This document shows, one piece after another, positions 1-10,345 of a stretch of DNA of 64,000 bases. Below the pieces are notes generated by a model, which saw only the letters and a list, made by a program, of their open reading frames with translations, had not been told where the DNA came from and made no database searches. Numbering within the stretch: the stretch's first letter is position 1; each line of letters opens with the position of its first letter. Made by a program: the position numbers and the translations under genes. The stretch is from Trichaptum fuscoviolaceum. Its lineage: Eukaryota; Basidiomycota; Agaricomycetes; Hymenochaetales; Trichaptaceae. The stretch covers positions 124,001-188,000 of the forward strand of contig CAJSYZ010000008.1 in assembly GCA_910574455.1 (NCBI GenBank), written 5' to 3'.

Positions 1-346
1 ATGCGGGCAATGCGGTAGGCAATGAGGCCTCACACATGTAAGACTAAGACAGGAATTGGAAAGGAATAACAAAGGAGCGACAGGACATGTGTAGGGGCAT
101 TGGTAAATCGGAGTAATGAAGGAGGAATGAGGGAAACAGGTGGGGAACATGAGGAAAGACAAGAGGATGAGGAGAGAGGGACTTCGGGGAAGTCTCTAAG
201 GTAAGAACCCGGGATAAATCCCGAAAGGGAGAGATCCCGAAGGGAATGCCCCGGGATATTTCCCGAGGGCAAGATATCCCGGCGGGATTTGGGGAAATCC
301 CCGGGATGCGCCCCAAAGGGGAAGAGGGATATGTCACGTCGTGACA
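1..346. mobile_element. Possible LTR end fragment abutting the truncated retroelement
   Basis: The segment ends at 346 in GTGACA inside the near-palindrome GTCACGTCGTGAC. Read on the minus strand it starts TGTCACGACG, which looks like the TG..CA terminus of a fungal Ty3/Gypsy LTR. The RNase H reading frame of the next element begins abruptly right after it, as expected if an LTR had inserted there. The segment is full of short inverted GGGATATTTCCC-type repeats and shows no convincing protein. Only one end is in the window, so neither a second LTR nor a target duplication can be checked. Confidence 0.3.
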
Positions 347-805
347 CCCCCTCCTCTCCCGTTACAAATATTCGTCGATGCTTCTACTTCCTGGGGTATT
401 GGCATTTTAATTAATGATAAATGGGCCGCTTGGCAATTCCTTCCTGATACCTTCTCAGCCGCACGCTCTATTGGTTGGGCTGAGATGGTCGCCGTCGAGC
501 TCGCAGTTTCATTATTATGTTCTATTCATCCCCGTGACTCTCATTTTTTAATTCATTCCGATAATCAAGGAGTCATCGGTGCAGTAGGCTCTTCCTTCTC
601 TCGTGGTGCCACGCAGAATGCCTCCCTCTCCCGTCTCTCTTCCACTCTATTAAATCATGATTCCTTTATTTCAACATCTTACATTCGCAGTAATTCTAAC
701 CCTGCAGACCCCGTTTCACGCGGTATTCTCCCCCCCCTTGCTAGCCGCCTTCAGACTAAATTGAAATTAGATTCGGACTTACTCCCTTTCCTTGTAAGAC
801 ACTAG
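341..805 (+). CDS. RNase H domain of YR retroelement RT-RH protein (partial)
   Basis: The frame has no natural start and is open from the element boundary to a TAG at 803-805. It encodes an RNase H fold of the DIRS/Ngaro type: the first acidic residue is in IFVDASTSWG, a second in the EMVAVELA helix and a third in LIHSDNQG, followed by a DPVSRG motif typical of the RH C-terminus. It would degrade the RNA strand during reverse transcription. The reverse transcriptase that normally precedes it in the same protein is absent, so this is a fragment and not a working gene. It is followed after 93 bp by the recombinase ORF, the usual gene order of these elements. Confidence 0.8.
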   Translation: MTPPPLPLQIFVDASTSWGIGILINDKWAAWQFLPDTFSAARSIGWAEMVAVELAVSLLCSIHPRDSHFLIHSDNQGVIGAVGSSFSRGATQNASLSRLSSTLLNHDSFISTSYIRSNSNPADPVSRGILPPLASRLQTKLKLDSDLLPFLVRH

Positions 806-898
806 CCCATAATGCAATAATTCCAGTCAGCCACACTGGTCATTTATATTGTCTATATCGTCTGCAGTAAGGTTGCATTCCCATCTTCCGCAGACATC

Positions 899-2077
899 AT
901 GCCTCCCATCAGAAATGCGCAGTCCCTCAAGGCACAAACTGACGAACTCATTGCCGCTGGCACAGCCGTTCTTCTCGAATACATGCGTCCGTCTCGCAAA
1001 GTGCACTTGCAGCCTCATCCCTATAATCCCCCGAAACTCCCTCCCGCCCCCTCCTCCTTGACCATTGACCCCGTCTGGCCGGCGTCCTTTCAGGTGTCTA
1101 TTGATGCCGCCCTGGACAAGGCCTGGGCTGACAGTACCATTAAGAATTACACCAACTCCATCAACACTTTCCTCGCATTCTGCAAGAAACATCGCATTCC
1201 CTCTGAACTCACATTCCCATCCTCGGACTATCTCATTTGCTCTTTCATTGCATCCCAGCAAGATACAGTTTCACCTTCCACAATCAAGAACTACATATCA
1301 GGAATTCGCGCTTGGCACGTTCGAAACGGTCATAGTTTCACCCGTTCCGAACGTCTCAACCTGCTAACTAGAGCAAGCCGGCCCCTAGCCAACAAAAGAC
1401 CCCCCCGACCGCCTGTTTCATTCGAAATGTTGCTTGCACTCTCTGACGCCCTTAACCCTATCGATCCTTTCGATATCTGTGTCTTGGCTTGTGCTACATG
1501 CGCATTCTGGGGTCTCGCTCGTCTCGGAGAGCTCCTGCCAACCGCATTCAATTACAAACGCGATCCCGCTCCTTTCCCGACTCCGGCCTGCATAACGCAA
1601 GGAGATCAGAAATCCCTCAAGCTTCGCCTTCCCTGGACCAAGGTCAAGAAATGGTCTGGTGAAAATATCTACCTCACTATTCAGGACAATAAATCCGACC
1701 CGGTCACAGCTCTACAGCGCCATCTCTCAGTCAATCAAATTCCTGATACCTCTATCTTATTCGCGTATAAAGACGCCTACGGCACCACCGCAATGCTCAA
1801 GCAGAATTTCATGAATCGCTGTAACGAAATTTGGAAATCCCGGGGCCTCTCCACTACCACCGGCCACTCCTTTCGAATAGGCGGTACCTCCCACCTCTTG
1901 CTATGCGGTGTGAACCCAGACATCATTAAAAAATCAGGTCGATGGTCGTCAGATTCCTTCCTCAGATACTGGCGAAATCTCGACACTGTGATCCCTGGCC
2001 ACACTTCCCGTCTATCCAAGAAGAAGGCCGCAGGCCCTTCGGGTGAGCCGCGTCCGGACCCCGGCTGTGGCCTTTAG
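899..2077 (+). CDS. Tyrosine recombinase of Ngaro/DIRS-like element
   Basis: 392 aa, the integrase substitute of this element. The N-terminal half (about 60-170) resembles a SAM-like core-binding domain with repeated STIKNY motifs. The catalytic part carries the full set of residues: Arg208 in ARLGELL, Lys in WTKVKK (about 247-251), His323-x-x-Arg326 in GHSFRIGG, Trp349 in SGRW and the nucleophile Tyr357 in FLRYWR. All are present, so the ORF looks intact. A Pro/Gly/Lys-rich tail of about 25 residues ends it. The first ATG after the RNase H stop was taken as start. The enzyme would join the circular cDNA to the target without making a target duplication. The family match is strong; the exact clade (Ngaro versus DIRS) rests on the downstream split repeats. 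Confidence 0.88.
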   Translation: MPPIRNAQSLKAQTDELIAAGTAVLLEYMRPSRKVHLQPHPYNPPKLPPAPSSLTIDPVWPASFQVSIDAALDKAWADSTIKNYTNSINTFLAFCKKHRIPSELTFPSSDYLICSFIASQQDTVSPSTIKNYISGIRAWHVRNGHSFTRSERLNLLTRASRPLANKRPPRPPVSFEMLLALSDALNPIDPFDICVLACATCAFWGLARLGELLPTAFNYKRDPAPFPTPACITQGDQKSLKLRLPWTKVKKWSGENIYLTIQDNKSDPVTALQRHLSVNQIPDTSILFAYKDAYGTTAMLKQNFMNRCNEIWKSRGLSTTTGHSFRIGGTSHLLLCGVNPDIIKKSGRWSSDSFLRYWRNLDTVIPGHTSRLSKKKAAGPSGEPRPDPGCGL

Positions 2078-2083
2078 CCTTCT

Positions 2084-2287
2084 GGGTTAGCCGCCCCGGA
2101 CTTCGACTCACCTTCGACTGCGCCGTCGTAAGACGGCGTGGTTTCTCCCATTAGAGTCAAACAAGAAGTGCAATGCATTAGTTATAGAGGTCTTGTTACA
2201 TGTATAGCATACAGTTAACAACGAGATGCGAGACATACATGTAGCTACCTGAGCCCCGGAACAAGCCGGACGCCCAAGAGGGTGAGT
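2084..2287 (+). repeat. Split direct repeat, copy B1
   Basis: A 204-bp unit starting GGGTTAGCCGCCCCGG and ending at GGTGAGT, just past the recombinase stop. It contains a short inverted repeat (GCCGTCGTAAGACGGC). It is repeated 410 bp downstream with one visible substitution. Confidence 0.85.
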
Positions 2288-2493
2288 TGACAGGACTTAG
2301 CAGAAGTCCCACGACTCACCTAGGAGGCAGGCGCACGTGACACTGTCACCTATTCAAGGTGGCCCTAGGCGCGCGCAAGACGCGCATTCTCAATTTGTCT
2401 CATTCACCACCACCATCCGACACCCCCGACACTAAAACTTAGCTTTGCCCACCCACCCTCTCCTTGTTCTGACTTCGGTTCGTCGCTCTCCTG

Positions 2494-2697
2494 GGGTTAG
2501 CCGCCCCGGACTTCGACTCACCTTCGACTGCGCCGTCGTAAGACGGCGTGGTTTCTCCCATTAGAGTCAAACAAGAAGTGCAATGCATTAGTTATAGAGG
2601 TCTTGTTACATGTATAGCATACAGTTAACAACGAGATGCGAGACATACGTGTAGCTACCTGAGCCCCGGAACAAGCCGGACGCCCAAGAGGGTGAGT
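2494..2697 (+). repeat. Split direct repeat, copy B2 (3' end of element)
   Basis: Second copy of the 204-bp unit; the only difference noticed is ACATACGTGT in place of ACATACATGT. The spacer between the copies (2288-2493) corresponds to the A2 segment expected in this architecture. Confidence 0.85.
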
Positions 2698-4102
2698 CTG
2701 AGCCTTGGTCGCAGGAAATTGCCGACTAAGTAGTAGTTACATAATAATATTACTAACAACTTGAAGATCAAATCTTGGCATCCGAGGCTCGTCGCTCTAA
2801 TCCCGCCCGACACTCAGCAACTATCAAAAACACAACGCAAAGTCTGGCCTCTTTTAAGCGCGGAGAGGGATTAACCAAAGTTTCAGCTTCTATCTACAAT
2901 GATCTCATGCGTTTGTACATGACCATGCTACACGTGAAGGCTGCACAGGCCTTTACACAGCTTTCCGGCCAGTGATCATGATCGAGAAATCAGTCCTCCT
3001 CTTCTTTCTTGCTGGAATCCAAACCCCTTCAATTATGCACTGAATGTCTCCTTTCTACTAGCATGGTATCGCGAGTGACTAGCCCGCTTCCTGAGCACAG
3101 CTAGACCTTTGGGGAGCTACGATTCGGCGCTTGTGTGGAAGGACACGCTCAATGGAAGCAAGAACGTGGCGGTGTCTGATGTTACTCGGACAGGTGTGCA
3201 GCCTTTATCTCTCATCACGCTCTACGTCAGTAAAGTTTCTTTGATCCGCAGATCATGGCATCAGACAGTGCACGGTCAATCTTTAATGCACAGCTGCAGT
3301 TGAAACTCGGCCGTCAAGTTACATCCGATGTGATCCGTGCGCTACGTTCCGCCATTCGTCAATCCGATCGATTATCGGAGCCGTGCTCTTTGTTCTTTAG
3401 TAGGACATTCAATAAAATACTTCGTGGTCATTGACCAGTGATCGTGAAAGATGGGAGTTTTAGTTGCCAATGTTACAACTTCAGAGGAAGCAGGGAGAAG
3501 TCGTGAATATTGTTAGGTATGCCTTGTATTCTTCGAAACGACTGCTGTGATGGATGTGTGCCAATGTAAAGTAGCTTGATACTCTCCTCATCTGCAGCTC
3601 TGGACCTCCTGTCATCGAGGATATTCAGCTTACAACTGGTATGCTGAAAGTGTGGTGTTTGAATGTTATCCTGCAGATAAGCATCGATCGTATTGCAGTG
3701 ATGTTCATTAATGCTTTCAGGCACTCATACCTTTCGTGATTGGACTATAGATAACAATTCCAAATACCCGAAGTACGGTGGAGTTATTGTTTCACAATCT
3801 CACAACCCGGTTGGTGCGATAGTCCAGACCTCGAAGAAGATTTCAGCCAGTTGATTTAAGATGGGAAGGAAAGTCTTAGCATGCTTCTTAGGAACGAAGA
3901 AAAATTGTATGCTATTCTGAAAATACCTACCAGCTATTCACTGATGTTTCATCTAATACGGGTGCATCGGTTTCGACCTTTCGGGTGCATATATAGCGTA
4001 CGAGCCATATCGATTACAACGTATACTACGACTTTCTACGCTACCTAGCTTCGGAACCAGGCTTGCTTTCACACTCAACGCCTGCACCACTAGGTCCTAG
4101 CA
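2698..4102. other. Intergenic stretch without a confident gene
   Basis: Only short ORFs occur here (for example 2775-2975 on the plus strand, 66 codons, no recognised domain). The last 120 bases hold the likely promoter of the first receptor. Nothing else was recognised. Confidence 0.6.
3987..3997 (+). promoter_or_regulatory. TATA-like box upstream of receptor 1
   Basis: GCATATATAGC lies about 110 bp before the receptor ATG at 4103. A TATAAAT box stands at nearly the same distance before receptor 3, which supports a shared promoter layout. Confidence 0.45.
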
Positions 4103-5435
4103 ATGGATCCGACATACCCACTCGTTCCCATAGCGAACTTCATTGCTTGCGCTCTTATCGTCATTCCACTATTCCATATGGTTAATAGATCGTGGAACGC
4201 GGGCATCTTTGTCTTTGCTCTCTGGCAGTTCCTTATCAGTCTCTCCACAGCTATCAACACCATCATCTGGTCGAGCGACGCAAAGGACAGGGCACCGGTG
4301 TGGTGTGATATCTGTAAGTCTCCAGCATAGTTGTGCGTTAAAACGAATCGCTAACGATTGAGCTCAAAGCAACGCACATTCAAATTCTCACTAATACGGG
4401 GGGTCCAATATGCACTTTTATTATCACACGAAGGCTCTATAAGATTACACGATTGCAGGTTGCAATGGTCAGCACACGACAGGAGAGTGTTTCCGTAGTT
4501 CTTTATTGTCTTGACCTAATTTATTTTAATCAACAGAGGCGTATCGAGCTACTATTAGAATTAGCTATCTGTGTCGGGATTCCCATTGGAACCACAAGCC
4601 TTTGCAAGTATTTTCAACTTTAACAACTGCCTATTCTAACTATACAAAAGACTATATTGTTCAAGACGCCCGTTATCAGATTCTTGAAGAATTGGGATGT
4701 GTCAATAGAGAAGCTCTCTCCGGACTGAGTATAATCCTCATCAACTCATGGGCAGTTATCTTCCCGTTTATTTCTCTTGTATTCTATGCGCGTAAGCATT
4801 TACATTATCTATAAGAATGACTGCTGGTATTTACCTCCTCTTAAACAGCTCAGATCACCTATGCACTCTACCGACAACGTAGAGAAATGAATGAACACCT
4901 CCAAAGCTTTGGTGCGGAGCTCAACGAAAGTCAATTCTTTCGGATGTTCGCACTTGGTTGTTTTGATTCGTTTATCACACTACCAATCACTGTCACGAGT
5001 TTGGTCACCAGTATTATGCAAGAAGGCCCATCGTTCAGTTTCTATCAAGGGTGGAAGCTCAATCACTCTGACTGGGAACCGGTTCTTGCTCCAAAGAGCC
5101 TATGGTTAACGGTGAAGATGGTTGTTTTCTCAGTATATTTCGATGAATGGATCAATCCTTTCCTTGCATTGGTGTTCTTTGCTCTTTTCGGCCTCACTCC
5201 AGAAGCCCGGAAAGGGTATCGTAAACTCTTCCGCATTCTAATGAGACCTTTTGGTGTCAGCCAGGGGGACGTAACGGAGGAAGAGTTACCGGATTTTGTT
5301 TTTAAATGTGAAGGAGGAACCGACACGATCGTCACATTAGATATTTCAAGCAGGTATGGTTTGAGCATACCCTCTGCACGTTAATACTTATCAGTTTTAT
5401 CACATAGCAATCCTCGAGCTGATGTTTCGGTTTAA
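4103..5435 (+). CDS. STE3-type pheromone receptor, paralog 1
   Basis: Six coding exons: 4103-4313, 4370-4482, 4537-4603, 4651-4791, 4849-5353, 5408-5435, giving about 354 aa.
This is a class D (STE3) seven-helix G-protein coupled receptor of the plasma membrane that binds lipopeptide pheromones in basidiomycetes. Diagnostic stretches are the TM2-loop NTIIWSSDAKDRAPVWCDI, the cytoplasmic ITRRLYKI, the loop ALYRQRREM, the QFFRMFALGCFDSF helix and the last helix DEWINPFLALVFFALFG followed by LTPEARK. Exon lengths 1 to 5 equal those of the two paralogs at 12.3 and 17.3 kb.
Odd points: intron 2 has GAGAGT where the paralogs have GTAAGT or GCAAGT. It is 54 nt, in frame and stop-free, so it could be read through, or a GT at 4489 could be used instead. 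Intron 3 begins with GC. The C-terminal tail is short for the family. The receptor call is firm; a role in mating and not in a non-mating paralog function is inference. Confidence 0.9.
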
Positions 5436-5815
5436 AATGTCGTCCATGACGAGTCGAATAGCTCTCACACATAGACATCATTGCGAGGCGGAGATCAGGA
5501 ATATAGTGTATATGAATACACGGATCACGGCCTGGAGTTTAGACATTTCAACTGTTATTAATATTAACATTCGGATATGAATTACGAAGATGGAGAATCA
5601 CAGCCTTGCAAAACTAAGGGAATGGCAGAGCGGGATCGAAGCATCGTAGTGTTCGATGTCGGTCAGCGTTTGTATCAAAGAGTGAAGGAGCTCGGCACGC
5701 CTTCGTCCATCGACGACCGTATCAGCCTATGGAGAGTTTTTGCAAGCATAAGGACGCGGTGGACTGATTTCTTGTGTTGAGGTTTGAAAGTGGAAAACTT
5801 TAGGCAAAAGAGGTT

Positions 5816-6567
5816 GTGCGCGTTCTCCTTGCAGCAGTGAAAGATCTCGATATCGATTTCGCAGAGGCGCCCTGGAGTGCTGGAGCATATGCTGGAGGTG
5901 ACATCAGCGAGTGCCCCATGACGCCAGTAGAGACCAGTTCAGTCAGCCCAGTGAAGGAAGAAAACCGGAGGAAGCTCGCATTGGTGTCTCAGAAGGTTGT
6001 GTCGGAATTAAGATGGACAATCGGGAGTCATAACAAATGCAAGAGACGCTGATGGCCAGGATCCTGCCCGCGGTGAATCGAGGTAAACCGAACTGATCGA
6101 GATGAGAGAAGGGTGCCAGAAGAATCCGTCTGTACGACCTCAATACTCGGAGCTCGATTGATTGGGGAGTAGTGGTAGTTGAAGGTTAAAAGGAATTATG
6201 AATCGTCTTATTCAGCCAAGCAGCAATCGAGTTCTACACAAGGCAACGTAAGAATGGAGACTTTAAATACAAGAATGACATTTCCCTTCTCTCCGCGCGT
6301 TAACAGCATCTCGGCTCAGCCAGAACAATATGACCCCCTCTTGTCGACTAAGCAGGCCTCCTCTATCTCCAACTCCTTCCACAATACCAAAGGTCCAAGG
6401 ACGTACTGGTTATCCTGGGCGACGAGCTCCACGAGCAGGTTGACCACACGTCTACCGTGCCTGAACAAGTTCGAGGACTTCATTCCTCCTTCACAGTCCC
6501 GACACTCTGCCGAAAGTTTATTCCTCCTAAAAGCATGGCCGCTATATCTAGAAGCGTCTTTGGTTAA
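5816..6567 (+). pseudogene. Coding-like fragments, unknown protein
   Basis: Two open segments look like real exons more than chance ORFs. One runs from a TTTAG acceptor near 5803 to 6052 (acidic and hydrophobic mix including KDLDIDFAEAPWSAGAYAGG). The other follows a CTAAGCAG acceptor at 6355 and runs to a TAA at 6565-6567 (including VLVILGDELHEQVDHTS). No start, no linking exon and no known domain were recognised. They may belong to one decayed host gene between the receptors. Confidence 0.25.
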
Positions 6568-6939
6568 CTTCTCATAACGCTCTTGGAAGAAGCACGGACG
6601 AACATTCGGAAGCGTCGAAGCCAGCTAGCAACCCATCCATCGCGTCACGTATCCAATTCCACTCAAGTAGCCACAAGCCTGGTGTATTACAAAATCCTAG
6701 TTCGATACGAAGAGAGGTCGATAGAAGTTGCGCTTCACCTCCGTGAACGGAAGTAAATATGAGTCAATGACCTCGAGCTGTTTGTGGGGCTAGAAATTTT
6801 GGTTAAGCTGTCATTAAAAAACGAGAGAATCAGATTCTCAAGCTGTCGAGCAAAGTACTGGAAGACCATACTGGTTGATAGAGGGAATAACCTGCAGACT
6901 CGACTACCTTCCATGCACATTGAAGGGACTTGTTTGACA

Positions 6940-7330
6940 GTTGTGGTTTGAATGGCACATAAGATCAGAGCAGCAGATGAGCAGTTCGGAATCGAGTTTG
7001 ATAGACATGGGATTGGAGGGCTCGGAGCGCAAGTTCGAAAACTGAGTGCATTCAGAAGTCTCTGACGGACGTATGAAAGAAAAGAGCGGCAGGAGGTCTA
7101 TAAGGAGAAACAAGCGACAATGAGTCAACGGAATGCGAGGGAGAGATGACACGCACCCCTTGCTCCTTTTTCCTCTCTCAACAACATGCAGCCCACGGCA
7201 TCCTTAGGTAACCCTCCACGAGATCGGATAGTTTGGGTTCGTACGGAATGCATCCTCTGCGTTTTCGTTTTCAACCCTCTTCCGCCATGAACGAGTTGAA
7301 GATGTACAACCGACGAGTAGGTGACACGGC
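6940..7330. repeat. Receptor-cluster repeat, copy 1
   Basis: Diverged copy of a ~0.4-kb segment recognised by the core GAGAGATGACACGCAC (near 7141) followed by a GACGAGTTGAAGATGTACAA-like block. Related copies lie at 9960-10345, 15150-15600 and 18780-19170. ORFs in the copies are not conserved, so it is probably non-coding or a dead element. Confidence 0.5.
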
Positions 7331-9039
7331 CTTTCCTTTAACATGCGACTGGGTAGCCATGAAATTGTGCTGGGCATCCTTGCGGCCAGCATCGCAGCGC
7401 GAGAAGTTTGTCATTAGAGGAGAATTTTGCAGTCGAAGTGGGTGTTGAAAAGAGCAAAGATACTAAGCTCAACAAAGATTGCTATAGAAGAAGCGCACAA
7501 ACTTGAAGTTAACGCCCGCGCACCCTTTTTCGGAAGATCGCCGGAAAACTCCGGGACGGCACCGGTCGAAGGTTGGGTGAGTTGCAGACCTGCTGCTTTC
7601 TATCTGCACCTCAGACTACGCTAGGCTGCATCCTGATTCCTGCATAACTGCGCTCTGGGGATAGCTTTAGACAAAGGACAGGACTTCGGACGGTTGTAGT
7701 GGGAGGACTTCAAGCTCCGTACGCAATGTTTTTTTTTTCATCTTTCGCCACTCCAAATTGTCCCTTGCCAGTGTCACCAGACTACGTTCACCACTGGCAG
7801 TGACCATATCGATCACCATATACCTTGCTTGTAGTCTTCGAAGCATAGTTGCTATCCGGAAGATCAACAATGTCTGTCCCTATCCAACCAACAAAATCGA
7901 TTTTGCCCGAGGGATGCACGCGTGGTTGCCGAACGACCTTCCGTCCTAAATACTATAGAAGCCGTCGTCGGAGATCGGTGGTCACATCTCGGGGATGGAA
8001 AGATGTCTAAAGGTGCGTGAGGCGGGATAGTCATACGCTTTCAAGGATATTCGATCGCTCGGGAATCCACAACACAAAGCCCTCGGGAGAAGGAAGAGAA
8101 GGCGATGGCGACGCAATCAATGCGCGGTGGTTTCCACAGTCCAGTGACATAGTGATGTACGCACTTCGTAGCAGTTCGCTCTCAGCATTTCTAGCTTTAG
8201 TGACTCTTTGTCTATCAACATAGCACAAGCAAGGCTGTACAAGTGATACTCGAGCCCCGTTCTCGAATGCGGCACGTTTCAGGTTGATCAGCTTCCTTGC
8301 CATTTATCAATACCCGGACTGCAGAAGAGAACGACCTGACGTCGACTTGTTTCTGATGCTCGTCTTCAGTGATCGAGTCTGGTTTCGAGTGCAGTTCAGA
8401 GAGGAAATCCTCGCGCTCATCAGCAGTGTGTATAACTGAGCAGATCTGGCATTCGAAACCGCTCCTGGTCGAGCTCAAAGATCGATAGTCCAGGTAGGGC
8501 AAGCACTTTCTGGTCGACCACGATAATAGTTGTTAAGACTTGAGGACAATAAACGTAGGAAATTTGTGGCTTCATCGTGGCTTCATCGTCTTGCCATAGG
8601 CAGTTCTGACTTGTGTTAAACCGCATAAGGAGGTTCGCATCTTCTCTAACGGAGCAGAAGAGTAGCAATCTGTCTATTTCATCGGGTTGTCATAGGATAA
8701 TTTACAGAGTCTAAATCGATTGCGGCTTTCTGGCTATTTACTAGTGATCGATGAAATGCCTCGCGCAAAAAATAAAGTTGCAAGCTCCATCACGGGAAAC
8801 AACTTGATGGAAACGAAAACGAAGCTGGCAAATTTGGCTGTCGATCAGGTGCTAGATCAAACAAACTTCAAAGTGCTCCGTATGAGGACTTCCTCGCAGT
8901 TGACGGCCTGAGTGGTGCGCGACTACGCCGTCATCCAGAAACGATACTCATTTGGAGATCGGGTGGAGGGTGCGCCAGCGATTGTCGTTTAGTCCAGAAT
9001 CGAAGATAATTATCAGGGGTGTGGTGACAGCGACCTGCT

Positions 9040-9320
9040 GAGTCTTCGGACATCTGATCTATATAGTGACGGGCTATCGAGGAGTCAGAAGAGGCCAGAT
9101 AGTTTAGACTGCTGGGCTCACCGATTGTATTGAAGACAAGATGCTGTTTCGATAGTTCTCATCCGCATTCCCAACAATCCTTCACAACTTGAAGATCCCG
9201 CCTCAAAAAATGCCTTAGAGAAGGCAGCATGATCGTGTACATGCAAGGCGTCTTCGGTCTTTCCAGAATGAAGCCAGCCACTCGGATAACCAAGACCTCA
9301 CTCCGCTCTGCCCACTGCGC
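9040..9320. repeat. Second receptor-cluster repeat, copy 1
   Basis: Shares GCTGGGCTCACCGAT and CCTTCACAACTTG blocks, in the same order and spacing, with 14440-14640. Its inner part (GGAGTGAGGT..TTCATTC, reverse strand) also matches 40905-40965 far to the right. Function unknown. Confidence 0.5.
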
Positions 9321-9959
9321 ACGTCGCAAGTTGGCCGTACAGAAGAACCTTGGAAGAGACGCAACCGGAGATATTTTGCGCAATTCCACGGACATGATAT
9401 AGGTAATTTCAGTTGCTATCATCTGGGGGCGAAATAAGTCAGGTCTTCAAAGACGCAAGGAAACGGATAGCATACGGCGGATAGAGGGACGAGCCTGCCG
9501 AATGGACCCCATCTCAAATAGTGTCACCCTACCTACGAAGGAAGGAGCGATACCAGGCGCCTACGCGGACTCACGGCCTGAGTCGGAGCAGAAGAAAAGC
9601 TGTCCGGACCCGAACTCGGTCGAGCTCGACGTCAAGTATTGTCGTCAAAGAGCGTGAAGGACGAAGGTAAGATCACTGCAAATGCGACAGTTACCCACAC
9701 CAGCAGCCACCTAGAAGTCTATAAGAGACGCATGCGACGATGAAGGAACGAAAGAAGACGCACAAGTTGATTTCTCGCTTCTTCCACAAGAGCCTACAGT
9801 ATCTGGGTCCACCGTGAAATATCTTCAGCACGATCGGAATGTCTCTCCTGCGATCTCCACCTTCTTACCCTCTCTCAGAGAACGTCATGGACGAGTCGGC
9901 CCACGGGTGGTGACACCGTACTGGGCAATGTCGCGCTAAAGGCGATTGGACGGAAGTTT

Positions 9960-10345
9960 CTTGCATTCTGGGATTTGAGCTCGGAGTGCAGTTGCGAGTT
10001 GTTGTGGAAGAGAAGAGATCTTCGTCAGTCGGGCTGATAGGCATAGCAGCAGGAATTCTGTTAGAGGAACAGGGGTCGATGAGGTAATGAAATCCAAGGG
10101 AAAGATGACACGCACAACTATGATTTTGTCGCCTAACAACGAACAGCCCACTGCCTTTCCAGCATCGTTGATATTACTCAATGGATTCCGCTGGGAAGAC
10201 TTGCATAACTTGCGTTCGGCCGGGGTACTCCTTCTGTGTCCTCGCTTCGCCTCCCTCGCGCACGTAATGGACAGGTTCAGGATGTACGACCCACGGGTGG
10301 TGGCACGGTGTTGGACGATGAGATCTACTTTATGCACATGCTTGG
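9960..10345. repeat. Receptor-cluster repeat, copy 2
   Basis: Contains the core AAGGGAAAGATGACACGCAC (from 10096) and the block GACCCACGGGTGGTGGCAC (near 10288). It is most similar to the copy near 15150-15600. Confidence 0.55.

Larger units (their letters stand above)
347..2697 (+). mobile_element. Ngaro/DIRS-like tyrosine-recombinase retrotransposon, 5' truncated
   Basis: Order seen: RNase H fragment, tyrosine recombinase ORF, a 204-bp repeat (2084-2287), a 206-bp spacer, then a second copy of the 204-bp repeat (2494-2697). The repeat-spacer-repeat 3' end matches the split direct repeat layout (B1-A2-B2) known for Ngaro/PAT-type YR retrotransposons, which integrate through a circular intermediate with a tyrosine recombinase instead of an integrase. 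The reverse transcriptase, gag and the left A1 repeat are missing, either outside the window or removed at the junction near 346. Confidence 0.8.

Noticed and set aside
8017..8223. 68-codon plus-strand ORF ending Cys-Leu-Ser-Thr as a pheromone precursor
   Set aside because: Thr is a poor CaaX end, the sequence has no precursor features, and it overlaps minus-strand ORFs of equal quality.
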